DNA of 64,000 nucleotides from Lates calcarifer (GCF_001640805.2 NC_066855.1:16826701-16890700); one strand, 5' to 3'. Shown: positions 21,310 to 34,740, counted from the stretch's first letter. Made by a program: numbers and translations. The notes: a model not told the origin generated them from the letters alone.

Positions 21310-22624
21310 TTGTCTGATGGTCTGTTCAGAAAGTTACAAAGATTGACAGACAGGTGGGGTGGGCTCGGGGTGGAAGAAGGTGGAAACACCATCTGACAAG
21401 CACTTAGATTGGAGCATACTGACATTTTTAGACTGATGAGTTGAGCCAAGTCACACAACATAAACCTAAGCCTGACAAGCTGAGTTCAAGTTGTCCTAAA
21501 ATGGTCAGGGTATGGTAAACCTTTTCTTCTAATAGGAACCTCAGGCCAAACTTGACTTTCTCTTACACCACTAGCATCTGAGTGTAGTAATAATTTCCAT
21601 CCATTTTTGACAGAAACATAAACAGTTTTGTTTTCTGGTATACGGTGAGCATTACAGTCACATGCGACATGGGTGTTGGTCAAAGGAGGAACTCCAAGAC
21701 GTGACTCTGTTTATATCCAACATATCTGACCAGGAGGGGCGAGCGTTGACTGGTCAGAGTTTCCACGAGGCTTGGGAGTCGTGTCAAGCTGTCACATGCC
21801 ATCCTGCTGCCCACTGCATGGGCTGCCATATTGTTTGACTCGTCTCATCATGTCTCTCGCTTTAACACTAGCCCCGTCTCTGCCTTGAGGTGTTAGCTTT
21901 TCCAGATTCAGTAATAAGAAGGATTACAGTGATATCCTCAAAGGATCTGGTGACTCTTTGCTCAAGGTTTTACCAGTATTACAGCTGTACTGCATCTTCC
22001 TCCTCTGGGCGGTTAAGTACAGGGCGAGTGGTTTCACTTGGAGGATCTAGATACTGAAGGGACTTTCTGACATGAGCACGTGTATCTTGGTGCCTTGTTA
22101 ACAACACAGTGACTTACTTTAATCCTTTGGTGGGCTAAAAATACACTTTTCAAGATCTGGGTTATGATGCCTTTGCAGAATTTGTAGGGTCGGGTCACCA
22201 CAATATTATGGGTTTACCCCCTGAAAGAGAAGGGTCAGTTTTGCACTCTTCCCTTGTTACTGTCTATGATTTAAAGTGCTATTATGGGAACAAAAATGCT
22301 ATGTGCACTAGGGGCTCTTCATCCCAGAGCTTTTCAGAGGGAGTCTGTCACTGTCAGCTTCTTACTTGAAAGGCAGTTTTATGTCTCACAAAAAAAGCCT
22401 ACAGACGTCTTTTTGATGTTACAGGGACAGATGATAATACTGCAGGGTTAATTCACTGGCACCCAACTGTCAGAAAGGCTCATTATTAAACATGTTGCAA
22501 TGTTAATGAAGGGTTTTTTTTTTGGTAGTCAAAGCCTGATTACAGATTACATATTAAAAGCTAAATTGTATCCTGACTTTTACTGAAACAGTGTACGTAT
22601 CAAAAGTTTTGTTGACACCATAGT
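21304..22624. other. Intergenic, no gene seen
   Basis: No coding or repeat structure that I can support. Confidence 0.5.
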
Positions 22625-22955
22625 GTGGCCAATTAATCAGTGTTTTCATTCAATCACAGTACATGAAGGCATTCTCTTATTCTATTCTTTCTATTTGACA
22701 AGAAAAGATAGAAAATTCGGTTTCTAGCTTCTTACAAGCCTTCTTCTATAAATGTTATAATGTTCTGCTGTTTTCTGTTTTATATCACTGTAAACTGAAT
22801 CTGTTTAGGTTTGCTCTGTTGGTCAGATATCATCATCTTGAACCTGTGCTGGGAATTTTCATATATATTTTTATTACATATTTTATAATTTAAATAATTG
22901 GTCAAGAAAATAACATAGACCGATCAATAATGACAATAATCTCTAGCTACAACCT
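22625..22955 (+). repeat. 'GAAACGATTAGTYGATT' teleost repeat, copy 3
   Basis: A decayed copy: CCAATTAATCAGT at the start, then TCTAGCTTCTTACAAGCC, TTCTGCTGTTTTCTGTTTTA, TATCACTGTAAACTGAATCT, and the end GACCGATCAATAATGACAAT followed by AATCTCTAGCTACAACC. Confidence 0.65.
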
Positions 22956-23599
22956 TAGCAGAGCATGTCATGATGTGGAAAAGACCGGCCCCTGCAAATT
23001 AATTAAAAACAAGCTTTACTATGACAACAACACATCATGCATGACGTGTTCAGAGTACATTCACCCCTGCAGTGGGCACACTAAGTCAACAGTTAGCATT
23101 GAAAATGGTAACTCCAGGGCTCCATGTACAGTGCCATTCATTTTCATTTTGTCAGGATGGCTCGTGGCTTTGTTAGCATGGTGATTTTATCGCACAGGAT
23201 GCAAGATACACAAAGACATTGTCAATGATTAAATGGACACCACAGAAGCTCGGGATAAGGCTGCATTGCTGTGTGTGCCAGATATCTACAGACAAACAGA
23301 GAGAGGGATTAACTATTCAGAGTGAGGGAGGAGTGAACGGGGAGGGAGGGGGTGGGTTATTCACTGGTCAGTGTGGTTAATCGGGGGACTCGGGCAGAGA
23401 GGAGAGAAAACAACAGCTGTGGACAGGATGGGATTGTTTTAGAGAGTGAGCCTTACACTGGCAGAGGTCTGGCAGGCACTTCACTTCTCTCACCTTTTCT
23501 GAGAGCAGCCGCATCCTGGATACATTACTCCAACTTCTGCCTGACCTCAAAACATGACAGTTAGGACAAACTATCCCATCAAAGTGTTGAAATAAAGCT

Positions 23600-23850
23600 T
23601 TAAAGGGTCAGTTCACCCAATTTACAAAAAGATAACTTTAAACTTAACCTGTACATAACTGCCATTTTATGTGCTGAGGTTTTGAATTGTTAGTCTCTCA
23701 AAATTCTGCTGACACCCCAATAAATGGAGGTGCATGTAATTTCACTATGTTGCTCAAAGGACTGGGAAACTGTACTGACAAAAGTCAACATTAACACATC
23801 TGTCCACAAACAGTGTCCCACCTGCTGAGGATAATCTACTAAATCTTACC
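23600..23850 (+). repeat. 'AAAGGGTCAGTTCACCC' teleost repeat
   Basis: This starts with AAAGGGTCAGTTCACCCAAT and continues with loosely conserved blocks (AATGGAGGTGCATG, TGCTCAAAGGACTGG, GAGGATAATCTAC) in the order of a widespread percomorph non-coding repeat. Boundaries are approximate. Confidence 0.6.
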
Positions 23851-24235
23851 GTTCACAGTGAAAACTGTGGATTATTCAGGGTAAAAGTTGGTCAGACCAA
23901 CATTTCTGTGAACCATCACATAAAATTCATCATCTGACTAAGTCCACAAGGATCAGCTCAGATCTGAGGTGTGTGTGCAGCCCAAAAAACGTGGACTGTA
24001 TACACGACAAGTGCACGGCATTGGCTGGAGAAGCAAAATGGATACTTGTTTCATGCACTGTATATATGCACTGTATTCCCCATCCTTGGTCATATTCTCA
24101 AATGACTCTAAATTGTCACACTCAATGTTTTCTTTTTTTGACTTTTCATGTTGTAAAGCCAAATGCAACACAGAAAGGAGTTCCTCTTCTTTCTGTCAGG
24201 ATGTCACTATCATGTTTTCTAGTGCACATGTGCAG

Positions 24236-24262
24236 AATGGTATGCATAATGGTATGCATAAT
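24236..24262 (+). repeat. 12-bp tandem duplication
   Basis: GGTATGCATAAT is present twice in succession, and the preceding AATGG begins a partial third unit. Confidence 0.8.
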
Positions 24263-25674
24263 GCAGGACTAAAGGTAGAAATACATTAGCGATGATGCTA
24301 CCTAGTATGCTAACACTTAGCAAGACCCCTTGCCTGGCAAGCAATTCTGGCTGGGTGGGACAAGCATGAATTAAGTTTCTGAATTAACTAATACATTAGT
24401 GGTTAGGACACCAGCCATAGTAGTTTGCCAACTAGAAATATGTCAGCACCAACTACTACATATAAATAGCATGACTGAATTTTGCTGTGCTGTTTATAAA
24501 TGAGTAGAAAGAGATGTTGCTATTGAGTTTCCTCAGTGTTATGAAGAGATCAAAAGAAATTCTATTTTACTTCATGCTGGAGCGACACCAGAAGTGTAAG
24601 ACGTGGATGTCTCTAAATGTTGGCACATTAAGCTGAAGCTATCTCTGGATAAGAGAGAGAGTGTGTGTTTTTTTATAACTTGGAAGAATGAAGAAGACTC
24701 TTTTAGCCAGGACTGGTCTCCTAATGGGCCACAAACTGGATGAATATTCACACTGTTTTAACATCCAAACAGGAATAAAAAGCACAAAATGTGACATGTT
24801 TTGCTCAGTTCTCATAAAGGTAGTTTGGGATCCCAGCAGCACACCCATGCACTGTATCTGCACAGGAGAACATTGTGCATTTTTTTCTTTATCTCTGCAT
24901 ACACCAGAGATGTGACACCCCCCGCCCACTGTACCCAGTTGTTGCTATGGGCACACAGCCTGGAGTGAGAGGACGCTAACAACCAACCACGTCAGCTCCG
25001 GGTCCACACTCTCCTGAGATGGCCCATTCAAGAAGGAACAGGTAGCATACAAGTACATGAGTTAAATAGGACCAGACTAAAAAATTTATCTGCCAAAAAT
25101 ACCCAGCTGGTTTGTGATATAAGCAACCTGTAATTGGTTCATGCAGAGCTGAGTGTGGCTGCCTGCAGTTTGGCTTGATGCTTGGTGAACACTGCGTACC
25201 TTACCCAAGATTTAGCTCCCACAGGGGGCAAATATGCAGTGTGACTCTTACTCACAAGGAGAAAGGATTTAGTTTGTTGAAATTAAACAATAGTCCTGGA
25301 GAGGAGATGATATATTAAAGTCAAAAGCCTTGTGAGGAAAAGGGCTGTGTAAACTTTTATTCCTGAAGGACTTGGTAGAGTTGGCTCCAGTGCAGTGCCA
25401 GTACTGGCCCAGTGCCAAACCAGATTATGTCATCGCAATTATGCCTGAAAACCAATGGATTTCCACTGATAAACTTTGTAGATCAAAAGATCTCTTCATT
25501 ATTTTTGCCATAGGGCTTACATTTTATAGCTTTCTGGGATTTATTTGATTTCAGTTTTTGCCAGATACACCAAATACTGGTGTACATGTCTCCCTACTTT
25601 GACTATTGTTGAATTTTAAGGACAATTCCAGCATGAACTGATTTTGCTTTTTAAATAGCTGTTTAGTCAGTTAT
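24263..25674. other. Intergenic, no gene seen
   Basis: Short frames near 24639-24929 on both strands have no recognisable domain. A CCCCCCGCCC stretch at about 24916-24926 is isolated. Confidence 0.45.
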
Positions 25675-25945
25675 AAAGCTGGGGTGAATAGTTTTGATAG
25701 TTGATTAATTATTTAGTAATTTATGAGCAGAAATGTCAAATATTTCTTCAATGCCAGCTTCTCAAATGTTAGGATTTGCTGTTTTTCTGTTTTAGATCAT
25801 TACAATTGAACGTCTTTGGGTTTTGGGCCATTTGTCAGACAAAATGAAACATTTGGAAGATGTCATCTTGGTCTTACTCACTTCACTCACTAAAAAACAA
25901 ATGTACAATGATAGACTTCAGTTTAGTCATATAAGCAATCAATAC
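25675..25945 (+). repeat. 'GAAACGATTAGTYGATT' teleost repeat, copy 4
   Basis: Contains AGTTTTGATAGTTGATTAAT, GCCAGCTTCTCAAATGTTAG, GATTTGCTGTTTTTCTGTTT, TTTGGGTTTTGGGCC and GAAGATGTCATCTTGG in family order. The 5' end is truncated. Confidence 0.75.
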
Positions 25946-27087
25946 TTTCAAGATGAACTCTCTTCAGATCAGAAAACTGTGCATTTATAGTACATTAGGT
26001 AGCTGTGTGTGCTGCTCTGGGGCACAGTACCATAAATAGTTTTATTAATAGCTGAAGTGTGCAGGACTGGAGTGGAGAACTGGTCTTGAGCTGAAGGATC
26101 AGCTCTCTTCAATCAGAGGCTTAATATAGTCCTGACAACACCAAGGCAACCAACAAAGAGCTTTCATTTAGAGTTACTGTTAAAAGAGAAATCTTCCTAC
26201 AAACCATAGACACTATTTTACTGGATTTATACCTCTGCGTTAAGAGGCTACACTGTATCTATGTGCATAGGCTCCAAAGTTATGCCACAGGCTTTTTCAG
26301 TAACATCTAACAAAGGGAAACCTCCTGCTCACTATGACAGCCACTTTGTAGGAATGAATGAGCATAAACACAGCATTGCACAGCAGTAGCATCATATTAG
26401 TAACGAGACAGTGAAAGTTATAGGTTACTTGGATGGAAGTCCGACACTCAACTATAAATCACAACTTACGCAGCAAGTATTTATGCCAGGGCTCCTTGCA
26501 TCATCAGTTTTAATTCAGCTTCAAGTGTGGCTGCACCTAACAACCACACACTTTACCATGTTCAGAAAACACGTTACACCAACACAATCATTGCAAGCAC
26601 CTAGGGCTTAAACCTGACTGAAGTAGAGGAAATAAAATGTTGAAATAAAACAGGTAATCACTGGTCACTGACTGGCTTAATACAATTCTAGTCACTGTAA
26701 ACTAAATCATTTTGGGGGAAATTGCACCTGTTATAAGAGCAGAGGAGTGATGAACAGATTGTGTGGCACCTTTACAGCAGAAAAGGAATACAAAATAAAG
26801 TGCTGCACTGAGCAGTTCCACCACCTGTTTGTTAAAATATCCTAATTAAACATTTTGGGGAAGTAAAAACTTTTTCCCCCCACACACTTTGTGACAAATC
26901 CTGGTGCAGAACAGGATAAATTTCAGGTACAGTGCAGTCCCCCGCATCACATGGCCTGTGCACACATAACAATGAGGAAGAACCTGCTGTTAGATGTCCA
27001 TGTACACCTCTGCTAAAGAGTTCACAATAACAGGCCAGGGGTGATTAATGCTGACAAGCCCTAGCTTTTTATGGATGCTAATGGTGC
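25946..27087. other. Intergenic, no gene seen
   Basis: No supported coding sequence or repeat. Confidence 0.5.
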
Positions 27088-27124
27088 TGTGTGTGTGTGT
27101 GTGTAAGCGTGTACGTGTGTGTTT
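27088..27124 (+). repeat. Interrupted (TG)n microsatellite
   Basis: A TG run interrupted by AAGC and TAC units. Confidence 0.85.
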
Positions 27125-28036
27125 GCCGCTGTCACCTGGCCTGATGCCTCTGCTGTTGCCACTACCTGGGTCCTTAGTCACAGACTCGTCGTTTTGCAGC
27201 TCTCACCTCCCCATAGCAACTGAGGGGGTGTGTGGAGTCGGGTAAACACATCTTAGACATTCTTGAGTGCAATGCTGAGATCATTTACTGATGGTTAGAT
27301 TTTAACCACATTATCTCTGCTTCACTATATTTTTTTCTCAGATTGATTAATGCACTGTTATGTATTGTTTGATACATTTTTATTTCATTCCAAGGCATGT
27401 TTTGGATGTAAATCCTCCACATCAGTGAAGATTCTTGATTAAATGTCAACCGCCAGGACATACAGAGTGGTACCTGAAGTCACATGCGGGTGTTCTCCAG
27501 CTTAAGAAACTAGGGAATACTTTGAAGGCCCTGGGGCCTTTTGAGTGGGAGGCCCATACATGTCCCAGAGGCAAGAACTATAGTAAACACCCTGATATAA
27601 TGTATACGTAAGTGGAGGCTCATCAGGTTGAAACATACTCACTGTTAATGATATGACTTCATGACACTTATGTTCCCACTGTCTCTGTTGGCCTACCAAG
27701 TGTTTACTGTTTACAATAAATCAAGAACAAAACTAAAGAAGTCTACTTTTACCATGAGGCTGAATTAGACTGATCAACACTCATTCGTTCAGTAAGATGT
27801 GTCCATGTCAGCCAACTCCTTCTTGGGATGGATGGTTACTTTATTCTTTATTTTGTTTTGCCCTAAATAGCAAGTAACCTGGCTGCCCTGTCTATGTCAT
27901 TTTCAGTCAATACAGTTACCTAGAACAGTTATATGTTTTTCTTTCATCAAAGGAACAGGAGTTGGTGTATCTGTAAGTCAGCATTTTCCTGTCTCTATTT
28001 GTCAGGAATTAGCCAGGTATCCAATTATAAAACTAC
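27125..28036. other. Intergenic, no gene seen
   Basis: No supported coding sequence or named repeat. Confidence 0.5.
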
Positions 28037-28063
28037 CCACTATGATCTGATTGGTCATAGTGG
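28037..28063. repeat. 9-bp-arm inverted repeat
   Basis: CCACTATGA and TCATAGTGG are exact complements around a 9-base loop. Confidence 0.85.
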
Positions 28064-28436
28064 ATCGTTCCTCTAACCTCTAACACCAGGCCTATATTAA
28101 TTTCCAAACAAATGATTAATGTAGGTGTCAATTTAAAGGTATGAAACCAGGCTATGTGGCACCATGTTGTTTCTTATATGAAAAGGAAACATCAGGCTCA
28201 GCTTGTCAGACTTAGCTCAACATTTAATAGCTTCAGCTGCACATCACCAGGCTCAGCTCTCAGCCACACCAGCTGTGCTTTACAAACATGTTAAACATTC
28301 TGGTGGACTAGTTGTAAACACAGATACCATGTACTGCTTCTGTTCTAGCCAGGGACCCTTATTCCAAGTCACCTAACCATTTTCACTACCCAGTTTGTCT
28401 TTACCATCTGCTGTCAGTAAGGGTTAAAAATTGGGA

Positions 28437-28820
28437 AATTTTGGGAAATGCAGTTATTGACTTTCCTCCTGAAAGTTAGATGAGAGGACCAATTCCACTC
28501 TCATGTCTGTAGGTTGAATATGAAACTATAAGCTAACAATTAGTGTAGTGTAGTGTGCACAGAGAATGGAAGCAGGGGGAAACAGCTAGCCTGGTTCTGT
28601 GCAAAGGTAAAGCAGTCTGCCCGCCTGCACTGTTTAAGCTCACTAGTTACAGTACATCTTGTTTGTTAGTAACTTCTCAGAGTCTGTGCGAGTTGCCTGC
28701 CAAACTCAAAGTGATGACAAGACTCCAGATCGTCATTGTTCCTGGCCAATAAATAGTCTAGCACAAAAGTTCGACTGTATAAACACAATGTGTTGGTTTT
28801 ACACTTTGGTTTTTGCTCAG
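28437..28820 (+). mobile_element. 'TTTTGGGAAAT...' teleost repeat
   Basis: The order of blocks matches a very common percomorph repeat: ATTTTGGGAAATGCAGTTAT, AGTTAGATGAGAGGACC, CCACTCTCATGTCTGTAGG, a GCTAAC stretch, GGGGGAAACAGCTAGCCTGG, TCTGTGCAAAGGTAAA, TTAAGCTCACTAG, CTTGTTTGTTAGT, CTGGCCAATAAATAGTC, and GTTGGTTTTACACTTTGG near the end. It has no coding potential. The 65-codon frame at 28555-28752 is incidental. Confidence 0.75.
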
Positions 28821-30196
28821 AGAAACTAGATAGAAGTGTTGGAAGCCTGGACAGAAGGGAAATACTCCAACTGACAGTGCTCAGCTTTCTTGAAATTCCA
28901 CTGACTATTGTAGTCTGAATGTTGATCTATTTAAAAAATAATCTAATTGCATCATCTGGATTGATCGTTCTGAGATTAAATTAGAGGAGGAAGGATGGCA
29001 CAGAGCTTTTTTTCCACATCTAATCAGGATGGCAGGTATTAGGAGAGGCCTGAGATGCATCCTGAGATAAAGAGGAGAGGAAAGAGAAGCTCCTCTTATT
29101 CTGTTATCAATAGAGCTGTTTGTTTCCTCAGCTCAGAGTCCCCTCCCAAGTGCCTTTCACACAAACTGTTAGAAAAGAGTCAATATTTTGTATGGCCCCA
29201 GATTACACAATGTGCAAAATGACCAGCTTGAAATGTTGTGAAATGATCATGATCATTGAAACACAAATACATGTGGATAGAACTATGTGAAGACTAAGGG
29301 CTTTATCTCACAGGGGAATACTTTCTTCCCAGCAAATTATTTTTTGCAAAACTAAGAGTCTACAGCCACACTAGCATCTCTGTTAGCTAAATGCTAACGT
29401 CTGCTTGATAACATGCACACAATAACAATGCTGATATTTAGCAGGTGTAATGTTTACCATGTTCATGTTAGCATTACATACAAAGTACAGTTAAGGTTGA
29501 TGGGAGTGTCAGTCTTACAGGTATTTGGTCATAAATCAAAGCATTGGACAAACTGATGAAGGTGTTAGAGGAAATATTAAGGGATCACCACAGTTACAAT
29601 TCATCCTGGAGTGTCTGTACCAAGACACATAACCACTTCTCAGATGCATTACAGTTTATAATGTATATAATACTTTTGCTTAGTCATTTCATGCCATGTG
29701 ACAGAGATGTCTGTCATTGTTCCTTCGGTGTCAGGCAGCTATTTTGGCATGTTTACGGAAATTAACCAGCAGGTCTATATAAGCCATTCAGCCTTTTGTT
29801 CAGTTTGATATGGACCACTTGTACTTTTCCACTCGACCCTGAAATCAGTGGGTAACCTGGGATACACACTTCAAAACCACATGCTCAGCTTTAGCTGTGG
29901 AGTTAAACACAACATGGATGAAAAACATCTCATTTTCCTCCTTAATTCTGGTGACTTCCCGGGCTCAGCAGCACAGCTCATCATGTGCTCTGTGGACTGA
30001 CACAAATCTGCAAGGGACTAAATGAGGAAATGCCCCATCATGAAGAGTTATCTCCACCACAGTCTCGGGGCATCAGATGATGGCCAAAAACAACTACTCT
30101 GTTTGGCAGGAGCTCTGTAGCTGTGGATCATTTAAATGTTGCTGAGTCATTTACAAACAGAAGGCTGCCTGACTGGACTGTAGTCATCGCTAAGAG
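28821..30196. other. Intergenic, no gene seen
   Basis: About 1.4 kb without credible ORF. 29390-29480 contains GCTAAC/GTTAGC words typical of decayed fish repeats but too short to assign. Confidence 0.45.
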
Positions 30197-30320
30197 TCAG
30201 TGGTGTAAGTGAAATATTCTGATCATTTACTCAGTTTTTGCTTCTGAAATGCCATGGAGAAGAATAATACAGTACCATAAATATATGAAATGGAAATGCT
30301 TAAGTAAAGTAGTTTTTAAG
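30197..30320 (-). repeat. Fragment of the AAGTACTT-type MITE, reverse orientation
   Basis: AGTCAGTGGTGTAAGTGAAA, ATTCTGATCATTTACTCAG and the final CTTAAGTAAAGTAGTTTTT recall the inverse of the 3' end of the family seen at 3744 and 11340. Strongly decayed. Confidence 0.45.
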
Positions 30321-33300
30321 TTAGCTCCGGTTTCACATTGCTATTTCGTGAGCACACTAAAGAACTATTCCAAGTTCTGTCAGCATGTGAAGTCGGCGTC
30401 TTGTTAATAAAACTCATCCTCTCAGAAAATAACATCAAATTTTTGCATTTTTTCAGGTTGACTTATGATTTCACTGTCTATTAAATATTTTGTCTTCTCC
30501 TCTACTCATGTGTTTCTGTGGCACATCTTTACTCGTTTTCCGGTTATATTTCTTCCTCTGTTGTTTAATGGGTGACGAGCCTGCCTCATCTTCCTAACTG
30601 CCAACAAACCAAACCATGATTCAATTTGATCCCAAGAGAACACCTATTTTAGTCAAAACAAATTTTAGTCCTCTGGCCTGGACCGTGGTCCTGGGAACCT
30701 TTCACACCTGCTACTTTGGTTCAGACCAAAGTGACTGTGTCCATTGGGGCGTCCTCTTAGGTAACACTGCTGCTCAAGTTTTTAACATTTCCTGTCATCA
30801 TTTTCTCTTATATCTCACCACCACTCCTGACGTACTGCTGTGCACGTCTGCAGTTGCCCAAACATTAGCATGTGTACTGCTCCTACACTCTGTGCTGTGT
30901 GCGCCAAACTAACTTGACGTGATTATAACTCTTTTCCAGCCACGATTGGTTCAGCACAGCACTATTCTCATTATCACTGCCTTTTCGTGTTGTCTGTTAA
31001 AACATGGATGGAATGAGTTCTGTCACTGTTGTACTGACCATGTCTTGTATTTCTATCGATAATATAAACTGCATCACAAGTTTCCTTTTACAGTTTCTGC
31101 TCTGCATTTTGTATAGTACCTAATAATATCTGAGGAGAGCAGCATCAGTGGATCTGCTGCAGAAGAAGCTCAGAAAAAGATCATATTCATCCTCAAAATG
31201 AAGAAAATGTTCAGCCAGTGGCAGAACGTTTGAGTCACAGTAAACTTGCAGAATCTCAATGAAAGAACAGCACCTAATAAGTCTGCACAGTATCACCTTA
31301 GTAAAAGTTAAGGAGACATTAAAAAGAAAGCGTGTTGACTGTATGAAGTACAGTACAAAATATCAGTCTGCTATTGTTTGACTTTTAGCTTTGAATAATA
31401 AAATTAACAGTAATAATAATGTTCTCTTCCTAAGTTTTAATGACCATCCCAGAAACATATGGTCTCTGTGGTTCAGTGACCGACTCTGCCGAGCGTCCCA
31501 CAAACCTCCTGAGCCGTGTCCACATGTGATCAGCGACACTGACATCGGAAGCAGGGTCAAGCAATAAGAGTATCTCACATCTTCTTCTGACTTCTACTTA
31601 TCTGAAATGTGATAGTCACTCAGAGACACTGTGACACTGCCTCAAGGCACAGTCAGAGTTACAACTGCAACCTGGCACAACAGATGGTAGATTTTGAATT
31701 TGTATATAATTTGTTTTTCTCCTACTTTAATGTAAAATTATTTCCAGAGAGTGGTTGAGTTGGGAAAGTTGGGGGTGCTATTAACAACTGAGCCCCCAAT
31801 AAAAGTAGGAGCAGCCCTGGAAGCACATAATAAACAACATTAAACAACAAGTATCTCTGACACTCCTGCCTCCATTCTCACTCCTTCGGTGTTACTTTGT
31901 GGATCTCCCCGGTTCCACATCTACAAAACTGCTCTGTGGTTCTGGTGTTGCTATTCAGTTTCACTAAAGTGGATTACATGTAAACCAGCTCACTCTCTAA
32001 GATGCTTCAGTGGTTTCCCAATGATCAGGTGAAAGATGGAGAGCCAAACCCTCCGTGTAAGCAGATACAACAAAAACTCTCATGTGCTGATTGGTGTCAA
32101 ACAAAGACTCAGTGGTAGTTTTGAACTTGCGTAGGACAGCTGACCTCTGACCTTGTGATGCTTCACCTGTTTTGACCTCTCTGATCAGATTTGTAATGTT
32201 TTCTGTGATCATGGGAGTCCAAAAACTAAGTCTGAGATGAGCTTTGTCTGCATTTCTCAAGATGTTTCTCAGTGTGCTCCTTTTGATCTTTATAGTAAAT
32301 GTAAACCTGTTATTTCCCTACAAAAGGTGCAGGTCAAAACCAGTTTGTAGAGAACAGGAAAGAAGGAAGAGACTATGAATAAGAAAAAAAGAATATAACA
32401 TAAAATCCTTTCACAATCAGGTACTAAAATGGGGGGAGCTACTTTTCATTTCATTGTACGTTTCATTGTGAGCATTATGTGCTCACAGTTCCTGCTTTTA
32501 TCTATAGGTATTTTATCAATTCTATAAATATTCCGTACAACTTTGAGAAATATTGATACTGTATTTACAGCCACTGTCCAGTTACACTTTAAGAGCAGAG
32601 CAGCTGCCCCAGGATTTAGCCCTGCAGCTGAGAGCATCAGAGCAGCGAACACAAACAACTGGTGTGTGTCGCTCTGACTTCCACTTCATCACCCTCCTGT
32701 TTCTATTATAGCACTCTGCAGTTACGTTTTTTGTAAAATCTTACCACCTGCTGTGAGGTTATCCTGTCAAATGCCACAGCTGAAATAAAGGTGCTTCCCC
32801 TAACCTTGACCATCTCTCTGCTAGCTGTCTTACACTAACCACACCTTGACAGAGAGCAGCAGTGCAAGCAACAGATTGATCTAACCACAAAACTAACTGT
32901 GATGGACGAAGACATGGGCAATGGAGATGGAGGGCAGCGGGAGAGACAGTCATAACTGAACTGTGACCAAGACACCGATTTATATGCTCTGACTGTGTGG
33001 ATGATATATTTCGCCTATTTGTAGATAAGGTGTAATGAAGAAATCATCATCAGTAGAATTGTTTAAGAAAAAGCATGAACAGCGACAACAATCCACAACC
33101 ATCTGACCAATTAAAGATGACAACTGACCAGTTGACCCTGAAGGACCTGATCTGGGGACAGTTTCTGATTCAAGAGATTTGTACAAACTAATATGATCAA
33201 ATTTCTGTCTTCAGTTTCCACAGGCTGCGCAGGGAGCTTTGTGACTCCATCAGAATAAGCACTGGTTCACCTGTGCCAGTTGTATAATATATCACACACT

Positions 33301-33460
33301 TAATGTTGCTGGATTTCTGCTCAGTCATGGAAATGGGAGCAAGGCTGGGACAATCACAGGAAGACGGGGGCATCCAGCCTCGCTAACCTTTACATAAAAA
33401 CACCTCTATTACGAGAGGATGAAAACTTTATTCTCAGAGGCTCTTTGATGGGGTGTCAAG
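30321..33460. other. Intergenic, no gene seen
   Basis: About 3.1 kb. A 98-codon + frame (30616-30912) and an 87-codon - frame (31997-32260) are present, but neither shows a domain, splice signals or repeat identity, so I do not call them genes. Confidence 0.45.
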
Positions 33461-33479
33461 TTGCAGTGCAGTTGTCCAG

Positions 33480-33740
33480 CCCTTCCTGCAGCAGCGGCGG
33501 CCGAAACACTCTCAGCTCCTGTGGAATCTTTGGATGACACTGGAAACGGGTCAGTGAGTCTAAAAACGGACGTCGGCCCTCCAACCGTTATTGTCTCCCG
33601 TCCGTCACACCCTTTTTCCCCTCACACAGCTGTTTCACGAGGACCATGACAGCTGGTTGCGGGGAACGCGCACGTTACCGAGGTCAGGGTGGCAAGGAAA
33701 CACACTGAACTGTGGGAAGTCCCAGGGCGGGAGGCTCTTG
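33480..33740. promoter_or_regulatory. CpG-dense block
   Basis: About 17 CpG dinucleotides in 260 bp, in an otherwise CpG-poor interval. GCAGCGGCGGCCGAAAC is at the left and GGGAACGCGCACGTTACCGA near the right. There is no clear TATA or exon-donor pair. It could be an unannotated promoter, an enhancer or a methylation-protected island; function is not shown by the sequence. Confidence 0.35.
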
Positions 33741-34264
33741 AAGTGATGAGGAGCAAAATGTATCTGTCAGCTGTTAACAGTTAAGATTCATGATCACTCC
33801 CTTTCTGTTTCTATTTCTATTTCCTCTCTCTTAAAATGATACTGGGCATTTGCACCACAGTTCCTTAACTGTGTAAGAGTCCATTGGAATTTTTTTTTAA
33901 CCATTACCAATTGTCTTTGTTCCGTTTCTGCTTAGTTTTGTTGCGTCACTTACTCTTTTTTTTTTTTTTGGTAAAGTATGTTAACTCTATTAAATTAAAA
34001 TATAAAGAAAGTTTTATTGACGTTATTCATTATTATTAATCATTTTCTCCAAACTCCAAATATATCCACTGACTTACAATTAACAGTTCTGATAATCAAT
34101 TAAACATTTAGTTCTTTATCAAGTAAAAAAAGAAAAAGAAAAAAACGATTGTTTTATTATATTTTCTAAATGATTCATCAATAATTCTTCTTGACCTTGG
34201 AAACAGTACTTAGGAAAACAGTCTCAATACAAGGTCCAAGGTATATTTTCTGAAGTTTTTAATC

Positions 34265-34353
34265 ATATCACATGATCTTCATCAGCAGACTGGAAATCTA
34301 TAATTGCACAAAAACTGGCTAAATTCCATCTGTTGAGGAAGATCATGTGATAT
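34265..34353. repeat. Perfect 16-bp-arm inverted repeat
   Basis: ATATCACATGATCTTC (34265-34280) and GAAGATCATGTGATAT (34338-34353) are exact complements around a 57-base loop. Flanking sequence (CAGTCTCAATACAAGG before; CTTGTGGAAAGGCTGTTGTC after) resembles a dispersed fish repeat, so the hairpin probably belongs to a small MITE-like element. Confidence 0.8.
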
Positions 34354-34559
34354 AATAAAAACAGCGATAAAAGCTTTAAAACAGCTCCAGAACAGCTACT
34401 AAATCAATCTTGTGGAAAGGCTGTTGTCTCAATTATCAATTAATTATTTTTCCAAATTAATAGATAAAATAATTGTTAGTTGTTGTCCAAGTTAAAAGAC
34501 AACTGCAGGCCATTAAATTATGGCTACATTAATTGTCAGAAAATGGAGGGGAAAAAAAG

Positions 34560-34740
34560 CCTAATACAGTCTCACAGATCTTGATTTGTCGAGCCAAGAG
34601 TCCACAATGACATCAAACAACAAATCCTCACATTTTAGAAGCTTGATAAATTACTTGACTGATCGTCAGAATTGTTGGCCATTAATTTTCAGATTTTTTA
34701 AATTATTGCATCTGCAAAATGCATATTGCAAAAAACAGTT
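34560..34740 (-). repeat. 'GAAACGATTAGTYGATT' teleost repeat, copy 5
   Basis: Minus orientation: AAATCCTCACATTTTAGAAG (34622-34641) is the inverse of the family's AGCTTCTMAAATGTGAGGAT block. The sequence before it has the inverse of the TTTGA and acaaaaca-type segments in decayed form. Confidence 0.6.

Noticed and set aside
31997..32260. 87-codon - frame that reads rather protein-like
   Set aside because: No family resemblance, no flanking splice sites and no longer homologous context; insufficient for a gene call.
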